A DNA stretch of 16,738 bases from Leptolinea sp964424035 (GTDB lineage Bacteria; Chloroflexota; Anaerolineae; Anaerolineales; Anaerolineaceae): assembly GCA_964424035.1 (NCBI GenBank), contig CAYRHB010000082.1, positions 1 through 16,738 on the forward strand, read 5' to 3'. A program made the position numbers and the translations under genes. The first letter of the stretch is position 1. Every line of letters starts with the position of its first letter. Below are positions 1 to 7,164 of the stretch, in pieces. The notes beneath the pieces were generated by a model, which made no database searches, was not told the DNA's origin, and saw nothing but the letters and a program-made list of their open reading frames with translations.

Positions 1-156
1 CAGGAAACCGGGCTGTGGTGCGCCGCCGGACAATTCAGACAGGGCTGTACCGAAGACGGATGGAAGGTACCAGATGGTCCCGATCGTCACATGCAAGGCC
101 AGGGCGGCCAGAATTGCCACCGGGTCCAGTTTCATAATGATGTTAATGATGGTCAT
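1..156 (-). CDS. DUF1761-type small membrane protein (partial, N-terminus only)
   Basis: The first 52 codons of a gene that runs off the left edge of the window. The visible protein begins MTIINIIMKLDPVAILAALA, followed by a hydrophobic helix and the residues TIGTIWYLPSVFGTALSEL. A first hydrophobic helix followed by a W-Y-x-P-x-x-F-G motif is what DUF1761 family membrane proteins show at their N-terminus; their function is unknown. The start ATG at 156 is preceded by AAGGAG with a 7-base spacer, which supports this start over the internal Met at codon 8. It lies 45 bases downstream of the antitoxin stop codon and may be co-transcribed with the toxin-antitoxin pair. The family call rests on a short stretch and is moderately sure. 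Confidence 0.65.
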   Translation of the reverse strand, partial: MTIINIIMKLDPVAILAALALHVTIGTIWYLPSVFGTALSELSGGAPQPGFL

Positions 157-201
157 AGTCCGGCTCCTTGGTGCCCGGTGTTTTTATTGCAAAAGAGGGC
201 T

Positions 202-495
202 TCATTTCGCCCCGACAGCCTCCAGGATCGCCTTCGGGTTTTTGTCTGCCACATGCAGCAAGACCATCGCAGGGCCTTCCGGTACCCTGCGACCCTGCTC
301 CCAGTTGCGCAAAGTGCGCACACTGATACCCAACATAACGGCAAATTGTTCCTGTGTGAGGTTGTATTTTTCACGGATATTTTTGATATCCAGGCTGTTG
401 TAGGGGAACTTGCGGGATGCTTCTTTTTCACCGCGTAAGATCTGGCCGCCTTCTTTCACACTTTCCAGCAATTGGTTGAACAGTTCGTCTTTCAT
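202..495 (-). CDS. higA: HigA/NadS-type helix-turn-helix antitoxin
   Basis: A 97-residue protein. Residues 37-74 form an XRE/Cro-type helix-turn-helix (IKNIREKYNLTQEQFAVMLG, then ISVRTLRNWEQGRRVPEGPA). An N-terminal arm (MKDELFNQLLESVKEGGQIL) typical of HigA2/NadS antitoxins precedes it. The start overlaps the end of the upstream toxin gene by four bases (ATGA), so the two are translationally coupled in the toxin-first order characteristic of higBA loci. By family knowledge the antitoxin binds and neutralises the RelE-fold toxin and, with it, represses its own promoter. The palindrome at 833-849 is the obvious operator candidate. Family call is firm; partner neutralisation is inferred. Confidence 0.9.
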   Translation of the reverse strand: MKDELFNQLLESVKEGGQILRGEKEASRKFPYNSLDIKNIREKYNLTQEQFAVMLGISVRTLRNWEQGRRVPEGPAMVLLHVADKNPKAILEAVGAK

Positions 496-809
496 GGGTA
501 TTCCTCCTCAATAATTCTACGCAGCACCCTTATTTGGTCATTAGTCAGATTGTCTTGCTCGTTTTTGGCATACATCAAGAGCATCAATATCTGATCTTTT
601 CTGACAGACCAGTAGTAGATGGTTCGTACACCGCCACGTTTACCCCGCCCTGCCAGCGCCCATCGTACCTTCCGTATTCCGCTGCTTCCGGGGATGATAT
701 CGCCCATATCAGGCCGGTTGATGAGAGCCGTTTGTAGTTGACGGTATTCATCATCTGTAAGCAGACTTTGAACCTGACGGGTGAATATGCTGGTCTCGAT
801 GATGATCAT
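492..809 (-). CDS. higB: HigB-type RelE/ParE-superfamily toxin
   Basis: A 105-residue basic protein of the RelE superfamily, close to the HigB2 type. Diagnostic stretches are GIRKVRWALAGRGKRGGVRT (residues 44-63), followed by IYYW and then ILMLLMYAKNEQDNLT. In this family the basic and aromatic residues in these strands act on mRNA bound to the ribosome A-site. The length matches HigB2-type toxins (about 100-110 residues). It is the first gene of a two-gene operon with the downstream antitoxin, sharing four bases. The ATG at 809 lies about 14 bases after the likely transcription start and has no Shine-Dalgarno match, so the mRNA may be near-leaderless. No active-site loss is apparent. Confidence 0.9.
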   Translation of the reverse strand: MIIIETSIFTRQVQSLLTDDEYRQLQTALINRPDMGDIIPGSSGIRKVRWALAGRGKRGGVRTIYYWSVRKDQILMLLMYAKNEQDNLTNDQIRVLRRIIEEEYP

Positions 810-826
810 TGTGTTTTATCTATATT

Positions 827-858
827 ATTATAGTACGCCAATGGCGTACAAATGTCAA
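827..858 (-). promoter_or_regulatory. higBA promoter with palindromic operator
   Basis: On the minus strand a perfect -35 box TTGACA (plus 853-858) is followed by a 17-base spacer and TACTAT (830-835). A TATAAT at 827-832 is an alternative -10 but leaves a 20-base spacer. The spacer contains a perfect 7-base inverted repeat, GTACGCC-AAT-GGCGTAC (833-849). A palindrome between -35 and -10 is a standard place for autorepression by a HigA-type antitoxin, alone or with its toxin. The sequence elements are direct observations; the repressor identity is inferred from position. Confidence 0.7.
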
Positions 859-922
859 TAGTATGACAACCAATTATCCCTGACAACCGGCAATTATGTC
901 GGCCGATGATTCACGTCAGGGT

Positions 923-948
923 GGATGCGCTCAAAATCGAGCACATCC
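923..948. repeat. REP-like hairpin, copy 1
   Basis: A 10-base stem, GGATGCGCTC with GAGCACATCC, around a short A/T-rich loop. In minus-strand RNA the only imperfection is a G-U wobble. A near-identical copy lies at 11420-11444. It sits downstream of the gene ending at 985 but lacks a following T-tract, so it is more like a dispersed REP-type element than an intrinsic terminator. The rest of 810-984 holds only the toxin-antitoxin promoter and no gene. Confidence 0.6.
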
Positions 949-984
949 TATTAGCTGTATTCCTCTTTTTATACAAATGAGAAA

Positions 985-1542
985 TTAGGGTATTTCAATA
1001 GTCAAGACTGGTTTGCAATAAAGAGTCAATGAATCAATTTCACTTTGTAGTAATGATTGTGATTGTGATTCAGAACAAACTCTAAAGTGTGACCATGCAC
1101 CGTCGTATAAAGAAAATGAATATATACCTGGTTTATTAATTATGAATGCATAGCACTTATCAACTGGTTTGTCTTCGTACCAAAATTGCCAACCTTGGCC
1201 TACTATTATCTCGTTATTTCCGACTGTAACAGTAAAATCTTTTCTATTTTGGCCTACTTTGACTCTGCTTTGTAGTGGTTCAATACTAGTACAACTAATA
1301 GGAGTATTTGTTGGGTGTAAAGAATTATTAGATTGATTAACTGAGGTTGCTAGTATTCTTTGTGGTTGTGATATTTCATTTGATTCATGTTTATTATCAT
1401 CTAGTTGTGGCAAATAGAAATTCACTATTGAGTTGATTATTAGAAAGAAACCACCTATACATGCACAGATTAAACCACCAATTACAGTAATATATGAAGC
1501 TTTAATTCGCCCGGAGTTATTTTTTTCATTATCAGAAATCAT
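985..1542 (-). CDS. Orphan single-pass membrane protein
   Basis: I do not recognise this 185-residue protein. It has a short cytoplasmic N-terminus (MISDNEKNNSGRIK), one transmembrane helix at about residues 16-43 (ASYITVIGGLICACIGGFFL and on), a low-complexity Asn/Ser/Thr-rich linker, then a C-terminal domain of about 90 residues. That domain has alternating polar and hydrophobic strands and is probably an extracytoplasmic beta-rich domain. The reading frame extends to a TTG at 1581, but the ATG at 1542 is preferred because it has a GGGG seven bases upstream and removes an odd charged extension. Base composition is markedly AT-rich compared with the aldo/keto reductase nearby, which suggests acquired DNA. 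No function is proposed. Confidence 0.65.
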   Translation of the reverse strand: MISDNEKNNSGRIKASYITVIGGLICACIGGFFLIINSIVNFYLPQLDDNKHESNEISQPQRILATSVNQSNNSLHPTNTPISCTSIEPLQSRVKVGQNRKDFTVTVGNNEIIVGQGWQFWYEDKPVDKCYAFIINKPGIYSFSLYDGAWSHFRVCSESQSQSLLQSEIDSLTLYCKPVLTIEIP

Positions 1543-1589
1543 GATTGCGCCCCATAAGATTTCTTTTTGTAAGAAAAGCAATTAAGTGA

Positions 1590-1598
1590 ATTATATCA
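1590..1598 (-). promoter_or_regulatory. Possible extended -10 promoter element
   Basis: On the minus strand the bases read TGATATAAT, a consensus extended -10 (TGnTATAAT). It is about 48 bases upstream of the ATG at 1542. No good -35 box is seen, which is acceptable for an extended -10 promoter. It would drive the orphan membrane protein gene. Confidence 0.4.
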
Positions 1599-1716
1599 TT
1601 ATAAAGTTACAATTCGATATTTATACGAAAATATCAACTTAACACCACGGAAAACGACTTGCAAATTATTGATGGATACTCTCACCATGGATAAGTGTAA
1701 GGCAATCGAATGAATT

Positions 1717-2460
1717 CTACAAGTTAGATGTTTTCAAAAATAAACTATCTTCTCCCTTGTATATTAACAAGAATTTATTTGAGTTTGATATTGATTTTCC
1801 AGTGCTACTTTCACCATCAATAGAGATTGTTAATTCATATTCTCCTGGAACCATTCTTCTATGGTTATCACTCATAACATTAATTATGGCGTTTTCCCAA
1901 CCAACCTGAGAACATGCAAAATAAAAAGGAATAGTAGTTTTTCGAAATAGTCGAATATTTGTGTTTTCAACAATCCCTGTATGCATCGATATAGGAACTA
2001 GAACCTCAGGTTTTTGCATACCTCCAAATATTACACTTACAGTAAAGTCAACCGTGTATGAAGAAGTATTGTATATATCAATGCCAACATTAACTCTTCC
2101 CTGTTTTGGAAATTCTGGAGACCGAAGGAATATTTCTATAGGGTTTTCGGGATTGAATTCATTTTCTAATCTTTCAACCTCATCTAATAAGGTGTTATGA
2201 ATAATAACTGGCTCGATAATAAAAAAATATAGGAAGCAAGTGAACCATACACAAACCCAAACTAAGATTGTTATAAAAAAAACCATGAAGCTCTCTTTTA
2301 CACTTCCACCATTAATATAACCATTTAGAATCCCTGCAAGAACCGACACTGATATTGCGAGAATCCGACTCCAAAAACCAAGCTTTTGAAAAGTCTTTTT
2401 TGAGGCTTCTTTAATTACTTTTTGCCAGTATTCATTAAGTGAATAACCTGATCTGTTCAT
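1717..2460 (-). CDS. Orphan two-helix membrane protein with soluble C-terminal domain
   Basis: A 247-residue protein I cannot assign. Residues 1-28 are charged and cytoplasmic-looking. Two transmembrane helices follow at about 29-50 (FWSRILAISVSVLAGILNGY) and 58-86 (FMVFFITILVWVCVWFTCFL and on), separated by a short loop. Then come a Glu-rich linker (LLDEVERLENEFNPENPIEI) and a roughly 130-residue beta-rich domain containing VNVGIDIYNTSSYTVDFTVS and, near the end, GEYELTISIDGES. The spacing of strands suggests an Ig-like fold, but no family is recognised. The start ATG has only a weak GAG upstream. It is AT-rich like the 985-1542 gene and lies 174 bases upstream of it in the same direction, so the two may have been acquired together. 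Confidence 0.65.
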   Translation of the reverse strand: MNRSGYSLNEYWQKVIKEASKKTFQKLGFWSRILAISVSVLAGILNGYINGGSVKESFMVFFITILVWVCVWFTCFLYFFIIEPVIIHNTLLDEVERLENEFNPENPIEIFLRSPEFPKQGRVNVGIDIYNTSSYTVDFTVSVIFGGMQKPEVLVPISMHTGIVENTNIRLFRKTTIPFYFACSQVGWENAIINVMSDNHRRMVPGEYELTISIDGESSTGKSISNSNKFLLIYKGEDSLFLKTSNL

Positions 2461-2619
2461 AGGCTCTCGCTTCGAAAATTATCTTAAAATTGCATTAGTT
2501 GTATTCCTCAATATCTTCTCCATCGGACGTCTCCTGGCCAGCTTATCAATCAACCTGTTCAGGCAAAAGGTATTCAAACTCTTTTGTTTGCACGTTTAAC
2601 TCTAGACACGCTGCCATAC

Positions 2620-3576
2620 TCAATAGCGTTCGCCGGCGACCCTGAAGCTTCGCGAGAACGCATCCAGATCCGCTTTCTCCGGGTCGCTCAGAACAACATC
2701 CTGGCTTGCCCAGTTCAACCGAAGGTATTTCGAGTGGCGGGTCCCCGGGATGGCCGCGATGTCGTCACCCTGCGCCAGCACCCAGGCCAGTGCCACCTGC
2801 GACGGGGTAACACCCTTCACAGCCGCGATCTCTTTGACTTTTTCCACCAGAACCTGATTATGTTCCATGGCTTCTTCACTGAAACGCGGATTGCTCAGGC
2901 GCCAGTCATCCTGTTTCAGGTCCCGGCGGTTGCTGATGGCGCCGGTCAGGAAGCCCCGTCCCAGCGGACTGTAGGCCACAAAACCGATCCCGAGTTCGCG
3001 GGTTCTGGGCAGGATGCGCGCTTCCACGTCCCGCGACCAGAGTGACAGCTCGGTTTGCAGCGCCGAAACCGGGTGGGTACGGTGGGCTTTTTCCAGGTCT
3101 TCGGCGCTGGCTTCCGACAGGCCGATGTAGCGCACTTTCCCCGCCCGGACCAGGTTGGCCATCGCGCCAACCGTCTCTTCGATCGGAACATTCGGGTCAG
3201 TCCGGTGCTGGTAATACAGGTCAATGTGATCGGTGTTCAGCCGCTTTAGAGAAGCATCGCAGCAGGCTTTCACGTAGTCCGGTGAGCCGCTGACACCCAG
3301 CCAGGCGCCGTCTCTGGTGCGTTTCACCCCGAATTTGGTGGCCAGAATCACTTTATCACGGCGGTTTGCCAGTGCCTTGCCCAGCAGCTCTTCATTGGTA
3401 AACGGACCGTACATATCGGAGGTATCCCAGAAATTGCAGCCGAGCTCGAGGGCTTCATCGAGCAGCCTCAAGTTTTGCGCCTCATCCGATTGACCATAAA
3501 AATCCGACATCCCCATGCAGCCCAGCCCGACGGCAGGCACCTGTAATCCCTGTTGTCCAAGATTAACGATTTTCAT
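2620..3576 (-). CDS. Aldo/keto reductase
   Basis: A 318-residue, full-length member of the aldo/keto reductase superfamily, a cytoplasmic NADPH-dependent (beta/alpha)8-barrel oxidoreductase acting on carbonyl compounds. The catalytic tetrad is intact: Asp51 and Tyr56 (WDTSDMYGP), Lys81 (ILATKFG) and His124 (YYQHRTD). The cofactor-binding end shows AIPGTRHSKYLRLN near residue 275. The N-terminal GLGCMGMSDFYG and overall length match the YajO/AKR13-like group. The start is well supported by AAGGAGG four bases before the ATG. It lies 48 bases downstream of the hypothetical gene at 3625-4131 and may share its transcript. The physiological substrate cannot be deduced. Confidence 0.95.
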   Translation of the reverse strand: MKIVNLGQQGLQVPAVGLGCMGMSDFYGQSDEAQNLRLLDEALELGCNFWDTSDMYGPFTNEELLGKALANRRDKVILATKFGVKRTRDGAWLGVSGSPDYVKACCDASLKRLNTDHIDLYYQHRTDPNVPIEETVGAMANLVRAGKVRYIGLSEASAEDLEKAHRTHPVSALQTELSLWSRDVEARILPRTRELGIGFVAYSPLGRGFLTGAISNRRDLKQDDWRLSNPRFSEEAMEHNQVLVEKVKEIAAVKGVTPSQVALAWVLAQGDDIAAIPGTRHSKYLRLNWASQDVVLSDPEKADLDAFSRSFRVAGERY

Positions 3577-3624
3577 TATCCCTCCTTGCGGATCATGGTT
3601 TGGATCAAAAATCCCCCCGGTTGT

Positions 3625-4131
3625 TCAGAACGTGATGTACACGCCAAGGTTTTTATTTACACATTCCGATAACAATTGGCAGAAATCGGCCAGTTCCGGT
3701 TTGTTCAGGTTTGTCAACACGTCCAACGAAACCCGCGCCTGTTCCGGCCGTTGAAAATAGGATCCCATTCTGCCCGGGTCAAACAGGTTGCCCTTTGGTC
3801 CCACCGTCTCTCCCAGTAGAGCCCGGGAGGCTGTGGCTGGCAACTCATCCGATAGATCGATCCAGGCATCACCCACCCCCGCCGCTTCATCCGGCGCGTA
3901 GTATTTTGTCAGGGCGTAATCCCCGTACTCATGAACGTCCCGATTTGACAATGTGGATTGCCAGCCGTCGTCCAGCGGCTGTCCCTCATACGGGTCTGTG
4001 AGATGTTGACGGTTTTTTTCGATGAAGTTGATGATCTCCTGAACTTCACCAGTTTCAAGAGCTTTGACAAGTGTGGGAAAAAGCTCCTGTTCGAATGAGT
4101 TCCAGTTGAAAGCGAATGCTTTATGTTCCAT
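3625..4131 (-). CDS. Hypothetical cytoplasmic protein, 168 residues
   Basis: The protein begins MEHKAFAFNWNSFEQELFPT and has no signal peptide or membrane segment. It is acidic, with conserved-looking aromatic and Gly-Asp motifs (HEYGDYALTKYYAPDEAAGV and GDAWIDLS), then a helical C-terminal third. I do not recognise the family with confidence. The start is supported by AAAAGGGG about six bases before the ATG. It precedes the aldo/keto reductase by 48 bases on the same strand. Codon use is GC-rich like its neighbours, so it looks like a resident gene. Confidence 0.75.
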   Translation of the reverse strand: MEHKAFAFNWNSFEQELFPTLVKALETGEVQEIINFIEKNRQHLTDPYEGQPLDDGWQSTLSNRDVHEYGDYALTKYYAPDEAAGVGDAWIDLSDELPATASRALLGETVGPKGNLFDPGRMGSYFQRPEQARVSLDVLTNLNKPELADFCQLLSECVNKNLGVYITF

Positions 4132-4284
4132 TGAGTACCCCTTTTTTGAAATTCACTGCTAATATTTTAGCGCCATTCGGTGACACAATTGCCGGGTTTG
4201 TTTCACATTGAACTGACATGCTCGTTACAAAAATCGAAACTGAGAGAAGATTTCTTCACCACCGGGCTGGCAAATATCTGCTTT

Positions 4285-5253
4285 CTAGCGGGCTGTATAA
4301 GCGTGAGAGAAAAAATCAAGTGGGCTTCTAAGAATATCGCAACGAAATAGACAATAATGGGGCAACACAAGAACAATTGCCAGAACACAAATGATGATCG
4401 AAACACTAATAAAGACCAGACGATTATCCAGGTGTTCCTGCGAATTATCCGCTATGGACTTTTCACCGGCCTCCTTCTGGAAATGCGCGAACCCCAGGCA
4501 GGGCAGATTCATAGAGACAGCCAGCATTGAAACATTGATACTCGTGACCGTGAACCATCGGCCGTAATCATAGGCCGAGAAGTAGATAGGCAGGGAAAGC
4601 AGGAGTGGGATCAGGAAATACAAACGAAAAAACAATCCTGAATATCGCCGTGCCGCCTGTGGAGAAAAAGATTGCGGGAACCGGGAACGGAGAATGGAAT
4701 AGATTGCCTGGCGGATAAGATACCAAAGCGAAACACCCAAAGTGGGCAGAATACATATCCATGCAATCCAGTTCATCGAAATAACAGTAAGTGTTATGCC
4801 GGCCGCCCTCGATAACGACCATTCCATTGGATTGAAGGAACCGGGAAGTGTTGATCCGCTGAGTTTGTCGGGGGGTAATACGCAGGAACCTTCCTGTATG
4901 GCACCAACGGGAAGCCATTTTTGACATATATCCACCAGCGTCTGGTAACCAGGCGTGCCGGTCAGGTACACGGCTCCAAAGGACAGCACTGCCGGGAGAT
5001 ACAGCAACCCGGTCCATAATACAGCCCGTGTGATGTTGGTATGAAGGGTCATACGCAAGATCGTCAGTGTGATCATTCCGTGCATTGGAATAAACAACAA
5101 GAAATTTCCTTCATGGATCAGGATGATCGCCGGGAGGAGAATCAGGTTTACGGGTAACAACCACATTACATATCGCCGAAGACGTCCTACCGGCAGTGCT
5201 GAACCGTCTCCAGGCGGGAAGGATTTTTCGACAATGAACAGATGCAGAAGCAC
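4285..5253 (-). CDS. Polytopic membrane protein, C-terminal part (frameshifted)
   Basis: The downstream part of a membrane protein whose first part is at 5187-5693. It contains about eight hydrophobic helices. Recognisable stretches are LPAIILIHEGNFLLFIPMHG, and YDYGRWFTVTSINVSML near residue 228. An intramembrane HEG motif and a 'D-x-GRW' motif recur in a family of large uncharacterised membrane proteins often found with polysaccharide or glycosyltransferase genes; that link is from memory and moderate. The frame is open well upstream of the GTG at 5253 and reads YLHDHDAIGRKEILGY before it. This continues the first part naturally, so the GTG is probably not a true start. No independent ribosome binding site was noted. 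Confidence 0.7.
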   Translation of the reverse strand: MLLHLFIVEKSFPPGDGSALPVGRLRRYVMWLLPVNLILLPAIILIHEGNFLLFIPMHGMITLTILRMTLHTNITRAVLWTGLLYLPAVLSFGAVYLTGTPGYQTLVDICQKWLPVGAIQEGSCVLPPDKLSGSTLPGSFNPMEWSLSRAAGITLTVISMNWIAWICILPTLGVSLWYLIRQAIYSILRSRFPQSFSPQAARRYSGLFFRLYFLIPLLLSLPIYFSAYDYGRWFTVTSINVSMLAVSMNLPCLGFAHFQKEAGEKSIADNSQEHLDNRLVFISVSIIICVLAIVLVLPHYCLFRCDILRSPLDFFSHAYTAR

Positions 5254-5693
5254 GGTGACATACCCCAGAATCTCCTTGCGTCCGATGGCATCGTGGTCAT
5301 GGAGATAAAAAGGAACAGTGAAGGAAGAAACAATAACCCGAACAGTGTCAGTGGATGGAGATTTTTCCGGGATCGTGCCAGCAATCGAGCATATCCGAAT
5401 GCTATGGCCAGAATCAAAACCCAGGAGAACACGGCCACAAATTCGATTGGCCGGACGGAGGATGGAACCAGCCGCCAGATTTCACCCGACAACCCCCGGC
5501 GGATGAAACCCTGCGAATAATCGATCAACCAGTCGGTATAGGCCCAGTAGTTCAGGCTGGTTCCATGCATATCTTTGGGAAGCCAGTAGAGAAAGTCACG
5601 GATGCAAAGGGAGAAAAATGCAAGCAGCAAGAACGAGTTGAGAATGAGCCGGGGTTGCGAAAGAAAATGCTTTATGCGAGATGTGATTGCCAT
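5187..5693 (-). CDS. Polytopic membrane protein, N-terminal part (frameshifted)
   Basis: Carries three hydrophobic helices (ILNSFLLLAFFSLCIRDFLY; IEFVAVFSWVLILAIAFGYA; LTLFGLLFLPSLFLF) and the motif DYSQGFIRRGLSGEIWRL. This motif typifies a family of uncharacterised multi-spanning proteins linked to envelope polysaccharide genes. I prefer the ATG at 5693, which has AAAGGA nine bases upstream, over the GTG at 5732, which has none. After the third helix the frame degrades (MPSDARRFWGMSPCFCICS), while the -1 frame continues with plausible family sequence. The break maps to an A5 run at 5307-5311; one more base would restore a single gene of about 470 codons. Confidence 0.7.
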   Translation of the reverse strand: MAITSRIKHFLSQPRLILNSFLLLAFFSLCIRDFLYWLPKDMHGTSLNYWAYTDWLIDYSQGFIRRGLSGEIWRLVPSSVRPIEFVAVFSWVLILAIAFGYARLLARSRKNLHPLTLFGLLFLPSLFLFISMTTMPSDARRFWGMSPCFCICSLSKNPSRLETVQHCR

Positions 5694-5980
5694 CTGAGTT
5701 ATTCCTTTATGCGGAACGATCTGTTGATTCACTGGTCGGTTTAGAAAAATTTGATTTCTCTTTTTTCTCTGTGGACCGTATCTCGATCCACGATATGTAT
5801 CTCTTTGTCGAATAAACTTATTGGCTGATCATTTCGGAAAGTGTTTTTAACTCGCCCAAAAAAATTCCGTCCCCCTTAATAAAAATCTTTGTTTTTGAAT
5901 TACGTTACCTGTATTTTAGTCCATTCCAGCGATCAAATTACCCGCTATATGTTGGTAAATTAAAGGAAGACCCCGCACGC

Positions 5981-7132
5981 TCATAGAGAGACCATGGAAC
6001 CGACGGCCATCAGGATAAGCGCCAGCAGGGCAAGGGTAAGCATGGCCGGCTGCCCCCAGCGGCCGAGTTCCCAGCCGGGGTTTTTGACCGATCCGGTTTG
6101 CCGTGCTTTCCCGTACATGGGGATGGTGATCAACGCCACCACAATGGCGGTCGCCCCGGCGGCCAGACGCAGCCAATCCAGGAATTGCCACAGGCCAACC
6201 CACAGCACCAGCAGCGACGGTAGCGTGGCCAGCAGCCAGGACACCCGGTTGGAAAGGCCTGTCCGCTCGCGGAGGATATCGGCCAGTGCCAGTGACACGG
6301 ACCAGTAACTGGTTATCAGGGCGAAGATGATGAAAAGTGAGCCGGTCACTCCCGCCCATGTCCCCAGATTCTCTGAAATACCGATGATCGCCATTTCGGT
6401 AACCCGGCTTGAGATCCCGAGGGCGATCAGGGCAACGACCAGGGTGAGCAATCCGTTGATCCCCAGGCCGATCAGGATGGCGCGAACAGCGCCGCGGTGA
6501 TCTGTTCCCAGTCCTTTCACAACCTGCGGCACACTGTAGAACGTCCAGAGCGCGTACATCACCATGCCATACAGCGCCAGCCATTGGGTCGTTGAGCCGG
6601 ATGATGCGATTTGCAGCCGGAAGGGCCGCGAAACCGCGCCAAATCCGATGGCGGCAACCAGCCCAACCAGCATGAGGGTGCCATAGCGCTCCGCAACCCC
6701 CACCGCTTTAAGCCCGAAGAACACCACACCGGCTGAGACTGCATAGATGAGGAATTCAGCGAAATGCCGGTCGATTCCGGCCAGCCCGGACAGGATCTCT
6801 CCCGCGCCGGAAACATACGCCGCGAGGTTGGCCAGAAAGGCTACACTCAGCAGGATGAATACCGCCCATAACAGCCAGCGACCGACCCGCCCGCGCAGTA
6901 CGTACAGGCGCATCAATTCCACAATTTGCATATCCTGCCCGGTGCGGAACAGCACTTCCGCCAGCATAAGATGGATCAGCGAACTGGCTGCCCAGGCAAC
7001 AGGCAGAATGATTGCCAGTCCCAACAGGCCAACCCGTTCCGTCAAAAATGGAACGGCCATGATACCCGCCCCCACACCGGCGCCGACCATCAGTGAGGTC
7101 GCTTCCCATTGAGTCAGTCGATGTTCAGAAAT
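5981..7132 (-). CDS. Aromatic amino-acid permease-like transporter (probable ATT start)
   Basis: A membrane transporter of the amino acid/polyamine/organocation superfamily, nearest in pattern to the Trp/Tyr permease (HAAAP/Aa_trans) group. It shows about eleven hydrophobic helices and the helix-1 motif VGAGVGAGIMAVPFL, the unwound Gly-rich substrate/ion site of the fold. Other stretches are YGMVMYALWTFYSVPQVVKG and ALITSYWSVSLALADILRER. The first ATG (7090) would start inside helix 1 with no leader and no ribosome site. In the same frame an ATT at 7130-7132 sits eight bases after AAAGGA (7141-7146) and adds SEHRLTQWEATSL, the usual lead-in to helix 1. No ATG/GTG/TTG lies between this ATT and the upstream stop. 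It follows the GNAT gene by 32 bases. Substrate is unproven. Confidence 0.85.
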   Translation of the reverse strand: MSEHRLTQWEATSLMVGAGVGAGIMAVPFLTERVGLLGLAIILPVAWAASSLIHLMLAEVLFRTGQDMQIVELMRLYVLRGRVGRWLLWAVFILLSVAFLANLAAYVSGAGEILSGLAGIDRHFAEFLIYAVSAGVVFFGLKAVGVAERYGTLMLVGLVAAIGFGAVSRPFRLQIASSGSTTQWLALYGMVMYALWTFYSVPQVVKGLGTDHRGAVRAILIGLGINGLLTLVVALIALGISSRVTEMAIIGISENLGTWAGVTGSLFIIFALITSYWSVSLALADILRERTGLSNRVSWLLATLPSLLVLWVGLWQFLDWLRLAAGATAIVVALITIPMYGKARQTGSVKNPGWELGRWGQPAMLTLALLALILMAVGSMVSL

Positions 7133-7164
7133 GGTATCCGTCCTTTCTCATTGAGTGCCTTTGA

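Noticed and set aside
4203..4406. 67-codon hydrophobic minus-strand frame
   Set aside because: Overlaps the C-terminal coding part of the membrane protein in a different frame; its hydrophobicity is a by-product.
5740..5960. Possible terminator after the permease gene
   Set aside because: Only weak A/T pairing and a 5-base stem (GTGGA/TCCAC) near 5771-5791 were found, without a T-tract on the transcribed strand.
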